Shown: positions 15,984-24,966 of the stretch, piece after piece
How positions within the stretch are numbered: the stretch's first letter is position 1
How the letters are laid out: every line of letters begins with the position of its first letter
Source: Leptospiraceae bacterium
GTDB taxonomy: Bacteria > Spirochaetota > Leptospiria > Leptospirales > Leptonemataceae
Direction of reading: 5' to 3'
Assembly: GCA_026005135.1 (NCBI GenBank)
Contig: BPKM01000005.1
Coordinates: forward strand, 124,001 to 188,000
DNA length: 64,000 nucleotides
Notes under the pieces: model-generated
Told to the model about the DNA's origin: nothing
Seen by the model: only the letters and a program-made list of their open reading frames with translations
Database searches by the model: none
Translations under genes and position numbers: made by a program

Positions 15984-17282
15984 GTGGAACGAATAACTAA
16001 AAAAAATAAAAATCTAAATATCAATGGACCTTATGAGATTATTAAGTTTCGAAAAAATAAAAAGACAATTGCAGAAGTATTATTACTTGGTACTGCTCAT
16101 GTTTCGAAAGAGTCTGTTCAGGATGTAGAAAATGCTATAAAATATTTCAAACCAGATATTATTTGTGTAGAATTATGCGAACCGAGGCATGAATCCTTAT
16201 TAAATCCAGATCGATGGAAAAGCTTAGATATTACTAAGGTTATAAAAGAAAATAAAATTGCTTTACTTGCCAGTAATTTAATATTATCATCGTTTCAGAA
16301 AAAAGTAGGTTTAAAAACAGGAGCAATACCTGGCGCAGAGATGTTAACAGCTTCTAAAATAGCGCGAAAGAACCATATTCGCTTAATTTTGATTGATAGA
16401 GAAATTAGAACTACCTTATTAAGAGCCTGGCATAATATTAATTTATGGAATAAATTATGGTTAATAAATTATCTTTTTATAAGTTTATTATTTGCCGAAA
16501 GCATTACAGAAGAACAAATTGAAGATCTCAAGAAAAAAGATGTATTAGAAGATTTATTCGAAAACTTACCCAAAAAATATAAGCATATTAAAGATATTAT
16601 TTTAACGGAAAGAGATCAATATATGGCAGAAAATATTCGTCGTGTGATTTATGATATTGATTCTGTTAAAGAATATCAATACGAGCACCCACCAGAATTA
16701 AAAAAGAATAAAATAAAAAGAATTTTAGTTGTTATTGGGGCTGGTCATCTAAAAGGTATAAGCAATTATTTAAAACAAAATAAACAATTTGATTTAGAAA
16801 AGTTAACTTATATTCCCAAAAAAAGATCCCTAAGAACAATCCTTAGCTGGATTCTTTTATCTATTATTATAGGTATTATTACTTATTTATTTTTTATTGA
16901 AGGAAAGTCTGCCCAGGAGTTAGTAATTGTTTGGGCTTTAAGCAGAAGTATAGGAGCTGGTCTTGGAGCTATTATTGCTTTAGCTCATCCTCTTACTATT
17001 TTAGTTACAATGATTATGGCTCCTTTTTCTGTATTTATACCAGGTTCTCGTTTATGGATGTTTTCTGCATTAATAGAGGTCTGGTTAAATAAACCACGTG
17101 TAGAAGATTTCGAAAGAATAGCAGAGGATACTTTGGATTTAAAAAGTACTTTTAAGGCATTTTATAAAAATCGCGTATTAAAATTATTCTGGATTATTAC
17201 GATGGTTTCTACAGGTTTAACAATTGGTAATCTAACATTTTTACAACGATTAATTGAAAAAATAATTAATATTATGTTTTAA
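15984..17282 (+). CDS. TraB/PrgY-family membrane protein
   Basis: This 432-residue protein starts with GTG at 15984, supported by GGAGGA at 15975-15980; the ATG just upstream of that site runs into a stop after seven codons. The N-terminal half is the TraB/PrgY domain: LLLGTAHVSKESVQDV with the conserved GTAH, then IICVELCEPRHESL with the conserved Glu and Arg. The C-terminal third has about four hydrophobic segments, from about residue 290 to the end. TraB-domain proteins are related to the Tiki/GumN superfamily; some family members in enterococci act in pheromone shutdown, but in most bacteria the role is unknown. A metallo-peptidase-like activity is proposed for the superfamily. It diverges from cheD and converges on the UDP-glucose pyrophosphorylase gene. 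Confidence 0.87.
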   Translation: MERITKKNKNLNINGPYEIIKFRKNKKTIAEVLLLGTAHVSKESVQDVENAIKYFKPDIICVELCEPRHESLLNPDRWKSLDITKVIKENKIALLASNLILSSFQKKVGLKTGAIPGAEMLTASKIARKNHIRLILIDREIRTTLLRAWHNINLWNKLWLINYLFISLLFAESITEEQIEDLKKKDVLEDLFENLPKKYKHIKDIILTERDQYMAENIRRVIYDIDSVKEYQYEHPPELKKNKIKRILVVIGAGHLKGISNYLKQNKQFDLEKLTYIPKKRSLRTILSWILLSIIIGIITYLFFIEGKSAQELVIVWALSRSIGAGLGAIIALAHPLTILVTMIMAPFSVFIPGSRLWMFSALIEVWLNKPRVEDFERIAEDTLDLKSTFKAFYKNRVLKLFWIITMVSTGLTIGNLTFLQRLIEKIINIMF

Positions 17283-17288
17283 AAATTT

Positions 17289-18710
17289 TTAAATACTTGA
17301 TAATCCTTTTATTTTTTGTTCTTTTATAACATTAGAAATATATAAAGGTGCATTGGATTCATTTTTTAATTCTACTTTTCCTGTTATTTTTACTGGAATA
17401 TCAAAGATATATTTTCCCTGAATTACAAGTTGGGTACAATTTAATAACGATGGTATTTTTTGAAAATAATTTTCAAAATCTTTTATTTTATCATAATCTT
17501 TACTTAATATTACAACTGGTTCTTGTTTTAATTCTGGATTTGGTAAAAGTGCAAATTTTTCATTAAGTATATAGGCATCGCTTCTTCTTACTAATAAATC
17601 ATTACATTTTTTAACAGGAGCGAAACGTTTTCTTGGAACGCGAATTACCCTTGTTTTTTTAAATTTTCCAATAGCAGCTCCCATTGCACTTTCTAATTGA
17701 TATACAGGTATTCCATCAACTTCCTTAGGATTAACAATTAAATGTAAATCTAAGGGTTCTGTTTCTAATAATTGATTTAATGATTTTAAATTGATCCAGA
17801 GATTATTAATATTAAAATCTTTAAATTTTGTTGTATCTTCGAAATCTTTTTTATTCTCTGGTGGAACCTGAGCTGTTTCTAATAATTCAATTCTCTTTGT
17901 AATTTTATGACGAAATAAAATTCCACCTTTAATATCAGCTGGTGTTTTTAATGTTACTTCACTAATAAAGTCTAATTCATTTTCTATCATATAAGCAAGA
18001 ATGGAAGGTTCGAAAATTGCTCCAAGATTATCCCCATTAGAGATAAAAGCATATTCAATACCACGATTTAAAAGTTGATCTAATATTCCAGATATTTTTA
18101 ACGATAAATAAATATCACCATGACCTGGTGGACACCAGTGTTTTGGATCTGAACCATCTCCAATTGGCATTAAATTTTCTTGTGCTAAACGAGGTACTTT
18201 ATTCTGAATAAATTCAACTGGTATATTGGTATTTTCATTTAATGTTTTAACACCAGGATAATTTATCGTATCCTGAGAAGTATTAAAAGAATTCATAAAT
18301 ATAAGGGGGATTTCTATACCCGTTTGTTTTCTTAAATAGTGAATTTGTTTTAAAATAATGTCCAGAAAGGTCATACCATCTTTAACTGTTAATACTGTTT
18401 TAGCTTTGTCTAATCCCATTGATGTTCCGAGACCGCCATTTAATTTAATTATGACAACTTTATTGGCAATTTCTTTTGTAATTTTAGAATCATAATCTAA
18501 TTGAAAGGGTAACTTTTCTAAATCTAATATGTCATTACTTGATAATTCCTGAACATTGCGAAAATCGATTAAACCAGTCTCCCCATGGTATACTTTTTTT
18601 ACTTTTTCTATAAAATCATTTATAATTAATTCATGTAAATGATGTCTTTTCATTAAGGATTGAATTGTATTTATAATTCCATTTAAATCTAAATGTGTAT
18701 ATATCGACAT
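17289..18710 (-). CDS. UTP-glucose-1-phosphate uridylyltransferase, UDPGP type
   Basis: From the ATG at 18710 the protein has about 473 residues; the frame extends to 18758, but 18710 has AAGAGG seven bases upstream. The nucleotide-binding signature KLNGGLGTSMGLDKAK at about 90-105 is characteristic of the UDPGP family (eukaryotic-type UGP2 and UAP), not of bacterial GalU. Other conserved parts are PPGHGDIYLSL and FISNGDNLGA. The reaction is UTP plus glucose 1-phosphate to UDP-glucose and pyrophosphate, supplying nucleotide sugars for envelope glycans, which fits the several glycosyltransferase genes in the window. A C-terminal beta-helix-like tail is suggested by IQGKYIFDIPVKITGKVEL. An N-acetylglucosamine-1-phosphate substrate cannot be excluded. 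Confidence 0.9.
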   Translation of the reverse strand: MSIYTHLDLNGIINTIQSLMKRHHLHELIINDFIEKVKKVYHGETGLIDFRNVQELSSNDILDLEKLPFQLDYDSKITKEIANKVVIIKLNGGLGTSMGLDKAKTVLTVKDGMTFLDIILKQIHYLRKQTGIEIPLIFMNSFNTSQDTINYPGVKTLNENTNIPVEFIQNKVPRLAQENLMPIGDGSDPKHWCPPGHGDIYLSLKISGILDQLLNRGIEYAFISNGDNLGAIFEPSILAYMIENELDFISEVTLKTPADIKGGILFRHKITKRIELLETAQVPPENKKDFEDTTKFKDFNINNLWINLKSLNQLLETEPLDLHLIVNPKEVDGIPVYQLESAMGAAIGKFKKTRVIRVPRKRFAPVKKCNDLLVRRSDAYILNEKFALLPNPELKQEPVVILSKDYDKIKDFENYFQKIPSLLNCTQLVIQGKYIFDIPVKITGKVELKNESNAPLYISNVIKEQKIKGLSSI

Positions 18711-18803
18711 AATAAACCTCTTTATATTCAGCTTTTTATATTTATAATGTTTTTGCAAGTATAAAAATATATAAAAGCATTATTTAAATAAATTTAATAA
18801 ATA

Positions 18804-18829
18804 TTGACAAGAAATATTCCGAATATAAT
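18804..18829 (+). promoter_or_regulatory. Candidate promoter for the cyclase gene
   Basis: TTGACA (18804-18809) and TATAAT (18824-18829) are both perfect consensus hexamers but only 14 bases apart. The ATG at 18840 lies 10 bases downstream, with GAGG at 18833-18836 in between. Transcription would start close to the start codon. Confidence 0.4.
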
Positions 18830-18839
18830 TCTGAGGAAA

Positions 18840-20123
18840 ATGGAAAATCAATCCGAAACAAATTTCTATCTTAATGAAGATATCTTAAATATTTATCCAG
18901 AAATTAAAATCGAACAAGATGTTTTAAAAGTTTTATTGGCAGATCCAGACTTAGATTTTTTAATAAAGTTAAAAAAAAGATTAGAATATTGGTTTAAAGA
19001 ATTTATTTATATTTACATAACAAGTAAAAAAGAAAAAATTAAAAAAATTATTCAGGAAAAACATGTCGATGTATTAATAACAGAAGTAGAATGGGGAGAA
19101 GAGCCAGCAGATTTTGTAGAAGATCTTACCAATGATCCACTCCTTTCAGAGATTCCTATCATTGTAATTTCAAATTACTCTGAACTAATGTTCGAAAATT
19201 ATCTCTATAAAATGGGTGTATTAGAGTTTTTCTCTAAAAAAAGTTTAGATCTTTTTAAATTAGAAAATAAATTACGTAATATATTTCGACTGCAATTTCA
19301 TAATAAAATATTATATAAACAAATTGATGAATCTATAAAAAAATTACAGATTACGAAGGGAATTACAGAAGAACAAATTCAAGATCTGAAAGAAATGGTT
19401 CGTATAATGAAAGAAGAATTAGAGAAAGAATATCAAAATAAAATTCGCTTAGAAGAAGAAAAAAAGAAGATCCAAAATATCTTTGGTTTATATGTTGATC
19501 CTAATATCATTAATGGAGTAATTTCTGGAGAAATTCCCTTAGAACAAAAAGGAACAGAAAGAGAAATTAGTGTTTTATTTGCAGATATTCGAGGATATAC
19601 TGCTTTAGCAGAAAAAATGAAGCCAACGGATGTTGTTTCTTTCTTAAATGAATATTTTACAGCGATGACAGAAGTATTATTAGGATATAATGCATTAATA
19701 GATAAATATATTGGCGATGCAATTATGGCAATTTTTGGTGCACCTCTTCCAGATGAATATCATAGAGATAATGCTTTACAGGCAGCAATGGAAATGCAAA
19801 GTATTTTTGAATTATGGAATCAAACCTGGCAAAAAAATTATAAAATTAATGCAAAAATGGGGATTGGTTTAGCTTCTGGACTTGCAACATTAGGGAATTT
19901 TGGATCCTTCCAGAAATTATCTTATACAGCAATTGGAGATACAGTAAATATTGCTTCTCGTTTGGAATCTATTGCTGGTCCAGATGAAGTTCTTGTAAAT
20001 GAAGATTTAGTTAAAAATTTAACACCAGAAGTAAAAGAAAAATTTACTTTTATAGAGATTCCTTCTGTGGAATTAAAAGGAAAAACAGAAAAAATAAAAG
20101 CATATAAAGTTTTAAATAAATAA
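18840..20123 (+). CDS. Class III adenylate cyclase with pseudo-receiver domain
   Basis: This 427-residue protein starts at the ATG at 18840. Residues about 28-150 resemble a response-regulator receiver: VLLADPDLDF at the acidic pocket, VDVLITEVEW at strand 3, and EIPIIVIS then FFSKKS at the last strands. The phosphoacceptor Asp is replaced by Glu82, so it cannot be phosphorylated in the normal way and may mimic the phosphorylated state. A coiled-coil linker (about 160-215) follows. The C-terminal class III cyclase domain has both metal aspartates (VLFADIRGYT and YIGDAIMAIFG), a Lys (ALIDKY) favouring ATP, and YTAIGDTVNIASRL. The product is most likely cyclic AMP made in the cytoplasm. The gene is monocistronic between the UGP gene (divergent) and an HDOD gene (convergent). 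Confidence 0.9.
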   Translation: MENQSETNFYLNEDILNIYPEIKIEQDVLKVLLADPDLDFLIKLKKRLEYWFKEFIYIYITSKKEKIKKIIQEKHVDVLITEVEWGEEPADFVEDLTNDPLLSEIPIIVISNYSELMFENYLYKMGVLEFFSKKSLDLFKLENKLRNIFRLQFHNKILYKQIDESIKKLQITKGITEEQIQDLKEMVRIMKEELEKEYQNKIRLEEEKKKIQNIFGLYVDPNIINGVISGEIPLEQKGTEREISVLFADIRGYTALAEKMKPTDVVSFLNEYFTAMTEVLLGYNALIDKYIGDAIMAIFGAPLPDEYHRDNALQAAMEMQSIFELWNQTWQKNYKINAKMGIGLASGLATLGNFGSFQKLSYTAIGDTVNIASRLESIAGPDEVLVNEDLVKNLTPEVKEKFTFIEIPSVELKGKTEKIKAYKVLNK

Positions 20124-20131
20124 ATTATATA

Positions 20132-20995
20132 TTAAACATACCATACAGCTTTGTAAAGTTCATGTTCTTTTATATAATTTTGAATTTCATTTATATCGTA
20201 TTCTGATAAATCAACTTTTAATGCTTCTTGGCATTCCATTAATTCTTTTTGATGTAATTCTGTAAAAAGCCCAAATCCAGCCTTACGTACCAGTAAATCC
20301 GTAGTTGTTAATAATATACCAAGGGAACTTTTTTTATCCATTGGTAAATGTCTATCTGCAATTATCTTGCATACAAATTCAGGTAACTTCCATACTCTTG
20401 CGGCTGCATATCCGATTGAGGCATGGTCCACCTGAAATTTTTCGATTTCAATTAAACGTATATCTTTTTGAGTTTCTAAAAATTCCCGTAAAACTTCTAC
20501 ATATTTTTTTCTATCTATCATATTTAGAATAACCTTACCTATATCCTGTAATAAACCACCGATAATACCTTTATCTGCTTCCTGTTTTCCTAAGAATTGT
20601 TCTACAAGTTTTGCACCATAAATGGCAGAGGCAATAGAATGTTGCCATACCTCTTCTCTAAATTTTCTATAATTACCATGAGCAAAAATAGAATCATTCA
20701 TAGCTACGACTATCATTGAACGTATTAATCGAAATCCTAATCGAGCAATTGCATTTTGTAAAGATGTAATTTCAATACCTCTGTTATAAAAAGGAGAATT
20801 GGCTATTTTAATGATTCTTGAAACAAGGATTTGATCTGTCTGTACTAAATTACTTAATTCCTTAAATGATAGATCATTATCATCAGGTAAAGCCATTACC
20901 TGAATCAATACAGGTGGTATGATATTTAAATCTTTAATTTGATCTAAATATTCTGTAATTTTTTCTTTTGATATTTGAAATTGATTCTGGTTCAT
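20132..20995 (-). CDS. HDOD-domain signalling protein, second copy
   Basis: This 287-residue protein is a full HDOD domain: LNIIPPVLIQVMALPDDNDL, DQILVSRIIKIANSPFYNRG, then ITSLQNAIARLGFRLIRSMI. The second half has GGLLQDIGKVILNM where true HD proteins have HD, so the metal pair is lost (QD), and HASIGYAAARVWKLPEFV matches the later conserved segment. Unlike the copy at 14.5 kb it is therefore clearly non-catalytic and likely a scaffold or regulatory binder. It is convergent with the cyclase gene, with only eight bases between the stops, and stands alone on its strand. A shared pathway with the cyclase is possible but only by proximity. Confidence 0.9.
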   Translation of the reverse strand: MNQNQFQISKEKITEYLDQIKDLNIIPPVLIQVMALPDDNDLSFKELSNLVQTDQILVSRIIKIANSPFYNRGIEITSLQNAIARLGFRLIRSMIVVAMNDSIFAHGNYRKFREEVWQHSIASAIYGAKLVEQFLGKQEADKGIIGGLLQDIGKVILNMIDRKKYVEVLREFLETQKDIRLIEIEKFQVDHASIGYAAARVWKLPEFVCKIIADRHLPMDKKSSLGILLTTTDLLVRKAGFGLFTELHQKELMECQEALKVDLSEYDINEIQNYIKEHELYKAVWYV

Positions 20996-21153
20996 TTCTA
21001 CTATGTATCCATAATTCTAAATAAGAAAAAATTATCAATAAATTTTTAAAATATTATTTTTTGTGATAGAGATAAATATTTAATAAAATTATTTAATTCT
21101 AAATATTTTACAAATTCCTTTACATAAATAATGTGTTTGATTTATTGTAATTT

Positions 21154-22062
21154 ATGTTATTTTTTATTAGAAGTTTATATATATTTTTTTTATTATTTTA
21201 TTTTACTATTTTTTGTATTCCAGAACAATCACAAAAAATAAATTTAGTTTCTAATGATAAAAATTGTAAAAAAAGAAATTCAGAAATTGATTATTCTCGT
21301 ATGTCCTGTATCCCAGCTGGGGAATTTATTATGGGGTATAATGGTTATACGATTGAAGAAGATACAGGTAGAAAGATTAAAGATACTTTTCCAGAGCATA
21401 AAGTTTATTTAGATAGTTATTGGATTGATAAATATGAGGTTACATATAAAGAATATCAGGAATGTGTAAAAGCTAAATATTGTCCTCCTGCTGGTCCTAA
21501 TTATAAGGGATATTCGAATCCAATGCAACCAATGCTTGGTGTAAACTGGTATCAAGCAAAAACTTATTGTAAATGGAAAAAGAAACGTTTACCTACCGAA
21601 GCAGAATGGGAAAAAGCAGCCCGCGGAGAAAATGGAGAAATTTATCCATGGGGAAATGGACCAGCTACCTGCGAAAAAGCAATTATCAAAGAAAAAGGAA
21701 AGCGTGGTTGTGGTAAAGGAACAACCTGGGACGTAGGTAGTAGACCAGCTTATCGTTATGGGCTATACGATATTGCAGGTAATTCCTGGGAATGGGTAGA
21801 AGATTGGTATGCAGAAAATTATGAAAAATGTGGTATAGATTGTTTTCAAAGAAATCCTAAGGGACCATGTAATGGAAATTTAGAATGTCCGGGACATAAT
21901 AAAAAAATTGTAAGAGGTGGTTCCTGGTGGTGGGAAGGTGAATTTGCAACAGGATATAATAGAAGAGCACATTTTCCAGAAAATAAACCATTCCATCATT
22001 TTGGATTTCGTTGTGCTAGCAGATGGTTAGATTATGTTTTATTATTTTCTTTGTATTTGTAA
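21154..22062 (+). CDS. Exported FGE-sulfatase (SUMF1)-domain protein
   Basis: This 302-residue protein has a strongly hydrophobic N-terminal signal (about residues 3-22, ending FTIFCIPEQ), so it is secreted or, if the Cys near 22 is used, a lipoprotein. The mature part starts with CIPAGEFIMG, followed by PEHKVYLDSYWIDKYEVT, TEAEWEKAARG, YPWGN, DIAGNSWEWVEDWY and RGGSWWW, all hallmarks of the FGE-sulfatase/SUMF1 fold. Its end keeps FGFRCASRW. Most such bacterial proteins are not true formylglycine generators; no sulfatase with a modifiable Cys is adjacent. Function is thus unassigned, perhaps binding or modifying envelope components. The last 31 bases overlap the 3' end of hemA on the other strand. 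Confidence 0.88.
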   Translation: MLFFIRSLYIFFLLFYFTIFCIPEQSQKINLVSNDKNCKKRNSEIDYSRMSCIPAGEFIMGYNGYTIEEDTGRKIKDTFPEHKVYLDSYWIDKYEVTYKEYQECVKAKYCPPAGPNYKGYSNPMQPMLGVNWYQAKTYCKWKKKRLPTEAEWEKAARGENGEIYPWGNGPATCEKAIIKEKGKRGCGKGTTWDVGSRPAYRYGLYDIAGNSWEWVEDWYAENYEKCGIDCFQRNPKGPCNGNLECPGHNKKIVRGGSWWWEGEFATGYNRRAHFPENKPFHHFGFRCASRWLDYVLLFSLYL

Positions 22063-23276
22063 TAATGATAAAGTATTTTTTCTATTCCAATCTGATGAAT
22101 ACGATTCATATCTCTATGGAATTTGATTGCCCAATCATATAAAATTCGTTTATCTTTATTACTTAAATGTTTTAAATGCCCTTCAAATAAGGACTCTAAT
22201 CGTTTTCTGGAATGATAATGTATTTTTTCTTGAATCTCTTTTAAAACTGGTGTTGTAATAGATCGTATCCAGTTTGTTTCTACTCTATAAAGGGATTCTT
22301 CTAATATATTTAATGCATTTTTTGCTGCTTCTTCTCTTCTTTTTCTATTTCTTTCTAAATGTTCTTTAATAATCTGTAAATTAATTATTTGAACATGTTT
22401 TAATTCCTGGACATTATCTTCAACATCAGAAGGCATAGCCAGATCCACAATAATTAACTTATCTGAATTTAAAGATTGAATAAAATCCTTTTTTAGAATA
22501 GGCTCATTTGAAGAGGTAGCAGAAACAATAGCACATATTTTTTTAGGAAAATTCTTTTTAAAATATCCTATATCAAAAAATTCATTTAAAGATAAAGCAG
22601 GTACCTTTAATCGATCTGCATATTCTTTTATTTTTTCTTTTGTTCTATTTACCCATATAACTTCATTACCGCCCCATTTTTTTATATATTCCACGCAAGA
22701 TTTACTGATAGGACCAGAACCAATTACAATAAAATATTCATCATGAGAGGCAAAACCACCCAATTTCTCTTCTAAGTTTCTTACACCAAGGGAAGATATA
22801 GATAGTGGAATATTAGAAGGTATATACTTACGTATTTCTTTGCTTTCTCTAAATATAGATTGAAACAACTGGTTCAAAGAAGAATCCAATACATTTTCTT
22901 CTAAACTTTTTTTTACTGCTTCTTTTACCTGATATCGAATTTCTGTTTCTCCTAATACCATTGATTCTAATCCAGAACATAATTTTAATAGATGCGTTAT
23001 AACGGGTCTTCCAGTTATATGTTCTGGCTGAATTGCCGTTTTGGGAAGTTCTTTAAGCATATATTGAAAAAAATTTATATGTTCCTTAGGATTATGGATT
23101 TTATAAATAATTTCTATACGATTACAGGTAGATAAAAATACAAATCCATCAATGATATAAGGGGATTGTTGGATTTTATTTTTTATTACATAGAAATCTA
23201 AATCTTTCCATGGAGTTAAAAATTCTAAATTATCAACCATTTCATGGCTGATTTTAATTACTCCTAAACGATTCAT
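22032..23276 (-). CDS. hemA: Glutamyl-tRNA reductase
   Basis: This 414-residue enzyme reduces glutamyl-tRNA(Glu) to glutamate-1-semialdehyde with NADPH, the first step of C5 tetrapyrrole (heme) synthesis. The catalytic Cys51 lies in FLSTCNRIEI, GLESMVLGETEI is the second signature, and FIVIGSGPISKSCVEY begins the NADPH domain. ATSSNEPIL and VDLAMPSDVE follow as expected, and a C-terminal dimerisation helix bundle ends the protein. AGGAG eight bases before the ATG supports the start. No other hem gene is in the window. Heme synthesis among spirochaetes is, to my knowledge, a trait of the Leptospira group, so the gene supports the taxonomic call. The final 31 bases overlap the FGE-like gene. 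Confidence 0.95.
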   Translation of the reverse strand: MNRLGVIKISHEMVDNLEFLTPWKDLDFYVIKNKIQQSPYIIDGFVFLSTCNRIEIIYKIHNPKEHINFFQYMLKELPKTAIQPEHITGRPVITHLLKLCSGLESMVLGETEIRYQVKEAVKKSLEENVLDSSLNQLFQSIFRESKEIRKYIPSNIPLSISSLGVRNLEEKLGGFASHDEYFIVIGSGPISKSCVEYIKKWGGNEVIWVNRTKEKIKEYADRLKVPALSLNEFFDIGYFKKNFPKKICAIVSATSSNEPILKKDFIQSLNSDKLIIVDLAMPSDVEDNVQELKHVQIINLQIIKEHLERNRKRREEAAKNALNILEESLYRVETNWIRSITTPVLKEIQEKIHYHSRKRLESLFEGHLKHLSNKDKRILYDWAIKFHRDMNRIHQIGIEKILYHYYKYKENNKT

Positions 23277-23425
23277 AGAGAACTCCTGTTTTTATGTTTC
23301 TAACCACTGGTTATTTATTTTAGATTTTATCATATTAAAATCAAAAGTTGTCATAAAAATGTCAAAAGATTTGGAAATAGTTAATTATGAGACTCAATCT
23401 CAAAATCATAATTCCTATAAAAAAA

Positions 23426-24559
23426 CTATTGAATCAATTTTATTATATCATTATAAAATAATTCTGTATATTTTTCTGCACCTATGCGATTTAGATGAAT
23501 TGTATCATAGAAATAAAATAAATTATTTTTATCGTCTAATACAAATCTATGATCTCTTATAATAATTTCTGGATGAATCTTTTTTATTGTTTGAATCCAA
23601 AAATTTGCTTTTTTATCATCTCTTGCATATTTCATAAAAATAGAATAAGGTGGTAAAATTGTAATAATCTTAATGTTATGATTAATAGCGAATTGATAAA
23701 GATTTTTTAAACGAATATAAAATAAATATTCCCATGTAGCTCTTCCTGGTTCCTTATAAGGATCATAATTTGCCATTCTACAGGTATCTAAAACAGCAGT
23801 TCTATGTGGTTCATCGGTAATTTGTTTTTTATTCTTATCAAAATAAGGTATTCCTTTAAAAGCATTTTGGATACATTCTTCTATCGTAGTTCCATAAACA
23901 CCAATTGAATAATAATTGTTATTTATAAAGGCATAATCAGGATTAAATTGTTTTTTAAATCGAGTAATGGATTTTAATCTTCCATAAGGGTTTAATAAAA
24001 AATCCCTTAAATCATTTTGATAGGTTAAAATTTTTATATAAAAAAAACGATAATCTTCAATTTTTAATTTATATTGATTTTGTTTTAAAAGGGAAATAGT
24101 TTCGTTTATAGGAAATTGTGCTAACATAGATCGATTTGCTAATTCTATATCATAACGTTCTTGCCAGGGAAAATCAAGATCAGCAAAATGAATCATATAT
24201 TTTATATTCTCTCTATGTTTTAGTGTATATTTTAATAACATCGTCTGGGTTGTTAAATAGGCGCCTTGTGTTGCAATACTTTGAAAAATAATATTATTAT
24301 TTGCTTTTTGATTCAGATGATCTAATAATAAGCCCTGATATGGTACAGAAGTTCCAATTATAAGTATTTGTGGATCAATCGATGAATATTTTATAATATG
24401 TTGTATTCTTTTTATATTAGCAGCATAAGATAATGGTTTTAAAAGAGAATCATAAAGACCAATTCGTAATATAATTTCTAATAAAAATGGAATTAAAATA
24501 GGAATAAAAAAAAGAGGATGAGTAAAAAAACGTTTTAATTCTTTCCAATCACTTTTCAT
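23426..24559 (-). CDS. SGNH/DUF1574-like membrane-anchored protein
   Basis: This 377-residue protein has one N-terminal membrane segment (about 14-33) followed by a large extracytoplasmic domain. QILIIGTSVPYQGLLLDHL at about 64-82 fits the block I position of SGNH hydrolases (GxS). FYDTIHLNRIGAEKYTELFY near the end fits the DxxH block that supplies catalytic Asp and His. This is the pattern of spirochaetal DUF1574 and related AlgJ/AlgX-like proteins that help O-acetylate envelope glycans, but I assign it by pattern only. The promoter region is shared with the divergent DUF4321-rpsB operon and contains nested inverted repeats. No Shine-Dalgarno is obvious at the ATG. Confidence 0.65.
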   Translation of the reverse strand: MKSDWKELKRFFTHPLFFIPILIPFLLEIILRIGLYDSLLKPLSYAANIKRIQHIIKYSSIDPQILIIGTSVPYQGLLLDHLNQKANNNIIFQSIATQGAYLTTQTMLLKYTLKHRENIKYMIHFADLDFPWQERYDIELANRSMLAQFPINETISLLKQNQYKLKIEDYRFFYIKILTYQNDLRDFLLNPYGRLKSITRFKKQFNPDYAFINNNYYSIGVYGTTIEECIQNAFKGIPYFDKNKKQITDEPHRTAVLDTCRMANYDPYKEPGRATWEYLFYIRLKNLYQFAINHNIKIITILPPYSIFMKYARDDKKANFWIQTIKKIHPEIIIRDHRFVLDDKNNLFYFYDTIHLNRIGAEKYTELFYNDIIKLIQ

Positions 24560-24590
24560 GATAATTCTTTGATTTTTTTAATAAGGAGAA

Positions 24591-24650
24591 GGTCAATTCA
24601 TAAAATTCTAATAATTAGAATTTATCGAATCAAAAATAAAACAATTGACC
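24591..24650. promoter_or_regulatory. Nested inverted repeats between divergent genes
   Basis: An outer pair GGTCAATT (24591-24598) and AATTGACC (24643-24650) encloses an inner perfect 10-bp pair AAATTCTAAT (24603-24612) and ATTAGAATTT (24614-24623) with a one-base centre. The outer arms are also TTGACC sequences pointing outward, suitable as -35 elements of two divergent promoters. The arrangement suggests a regulator site controlling both the SGNH-like gene and the ribosomal operon. Confidence 0.45.
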
Positions 24651-24678
24651 ATAAGTGAAGTACATTTTTTTTGTCTAA

Positions 24679-24930
24679 ATGAAGAAGCATTCTATAAGTT
24701 TTATAGTTTTATTGCTTCTTCTGAGTGGTTTTTTAGGGGCTGTAATGGGTTCTCTTTTAGATACAGTTTTTGGTTTAAGTTTTTTAAATTATGAATTATT
24801 ACCTGGTAAAGGTATAGAAATAAATGATTTTTATATTTTAAGAAAATTAAATTTACAATTGACCCCAGCTACATTTATAGGAATAGGAATTGCTTTATAT
24901 TTTATTTATAAACATGGTAATACAATGTAA
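24679..24930 (+). CDS. DUF4321-like small membrane protein
   Basis: This 83-residue protein has two hydrophobic segments (about 7-28 and 60-76). The first contains LSGFLGAVMGSLL, the Gly-rich opening of DUF4321, and the second LTPATFIGIGIALYFIYK. DUF4321 proteins are small inner-membrane proteins of unknown role in Firmicutes and spirochaetes. It begins 119 bases from the divergent SGNH-like gene and is followed after 36 bases by rpsB, so it is the first gene of the translation operon or is read from the same promoter. No Shine-Dalgarno is visible before the ATG. Confidence 0.75.
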   Translation: MKKHSISFIVLLLLLSGFLGAVMGSLLDTVFGLSFLNYELLPGKGIEINDFYILRKLNLQLTPATFIGIGIALYFIYKHGNTM

Positions 24931-24966
24931 TAATTAATAAAAATTATAAAGGTATAAGGGTAAACT

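Noticed and set aside
21154..22062. True formylglycine-generating enzyme
   Set aside because: The protein has the fold, but the signal peptide and lack of a sulfatase substrate nearby make a catalytic role uncertain; called only as FGE-domain protein.
23359..23562. Possible 67-residue plus-strand gene
   Set aside because: Most of it lies antisense within the SGNH-like gene, it has no Shine-Dalgarno and no recognisable sequence; AT-rich DNA yields such frames by chance.
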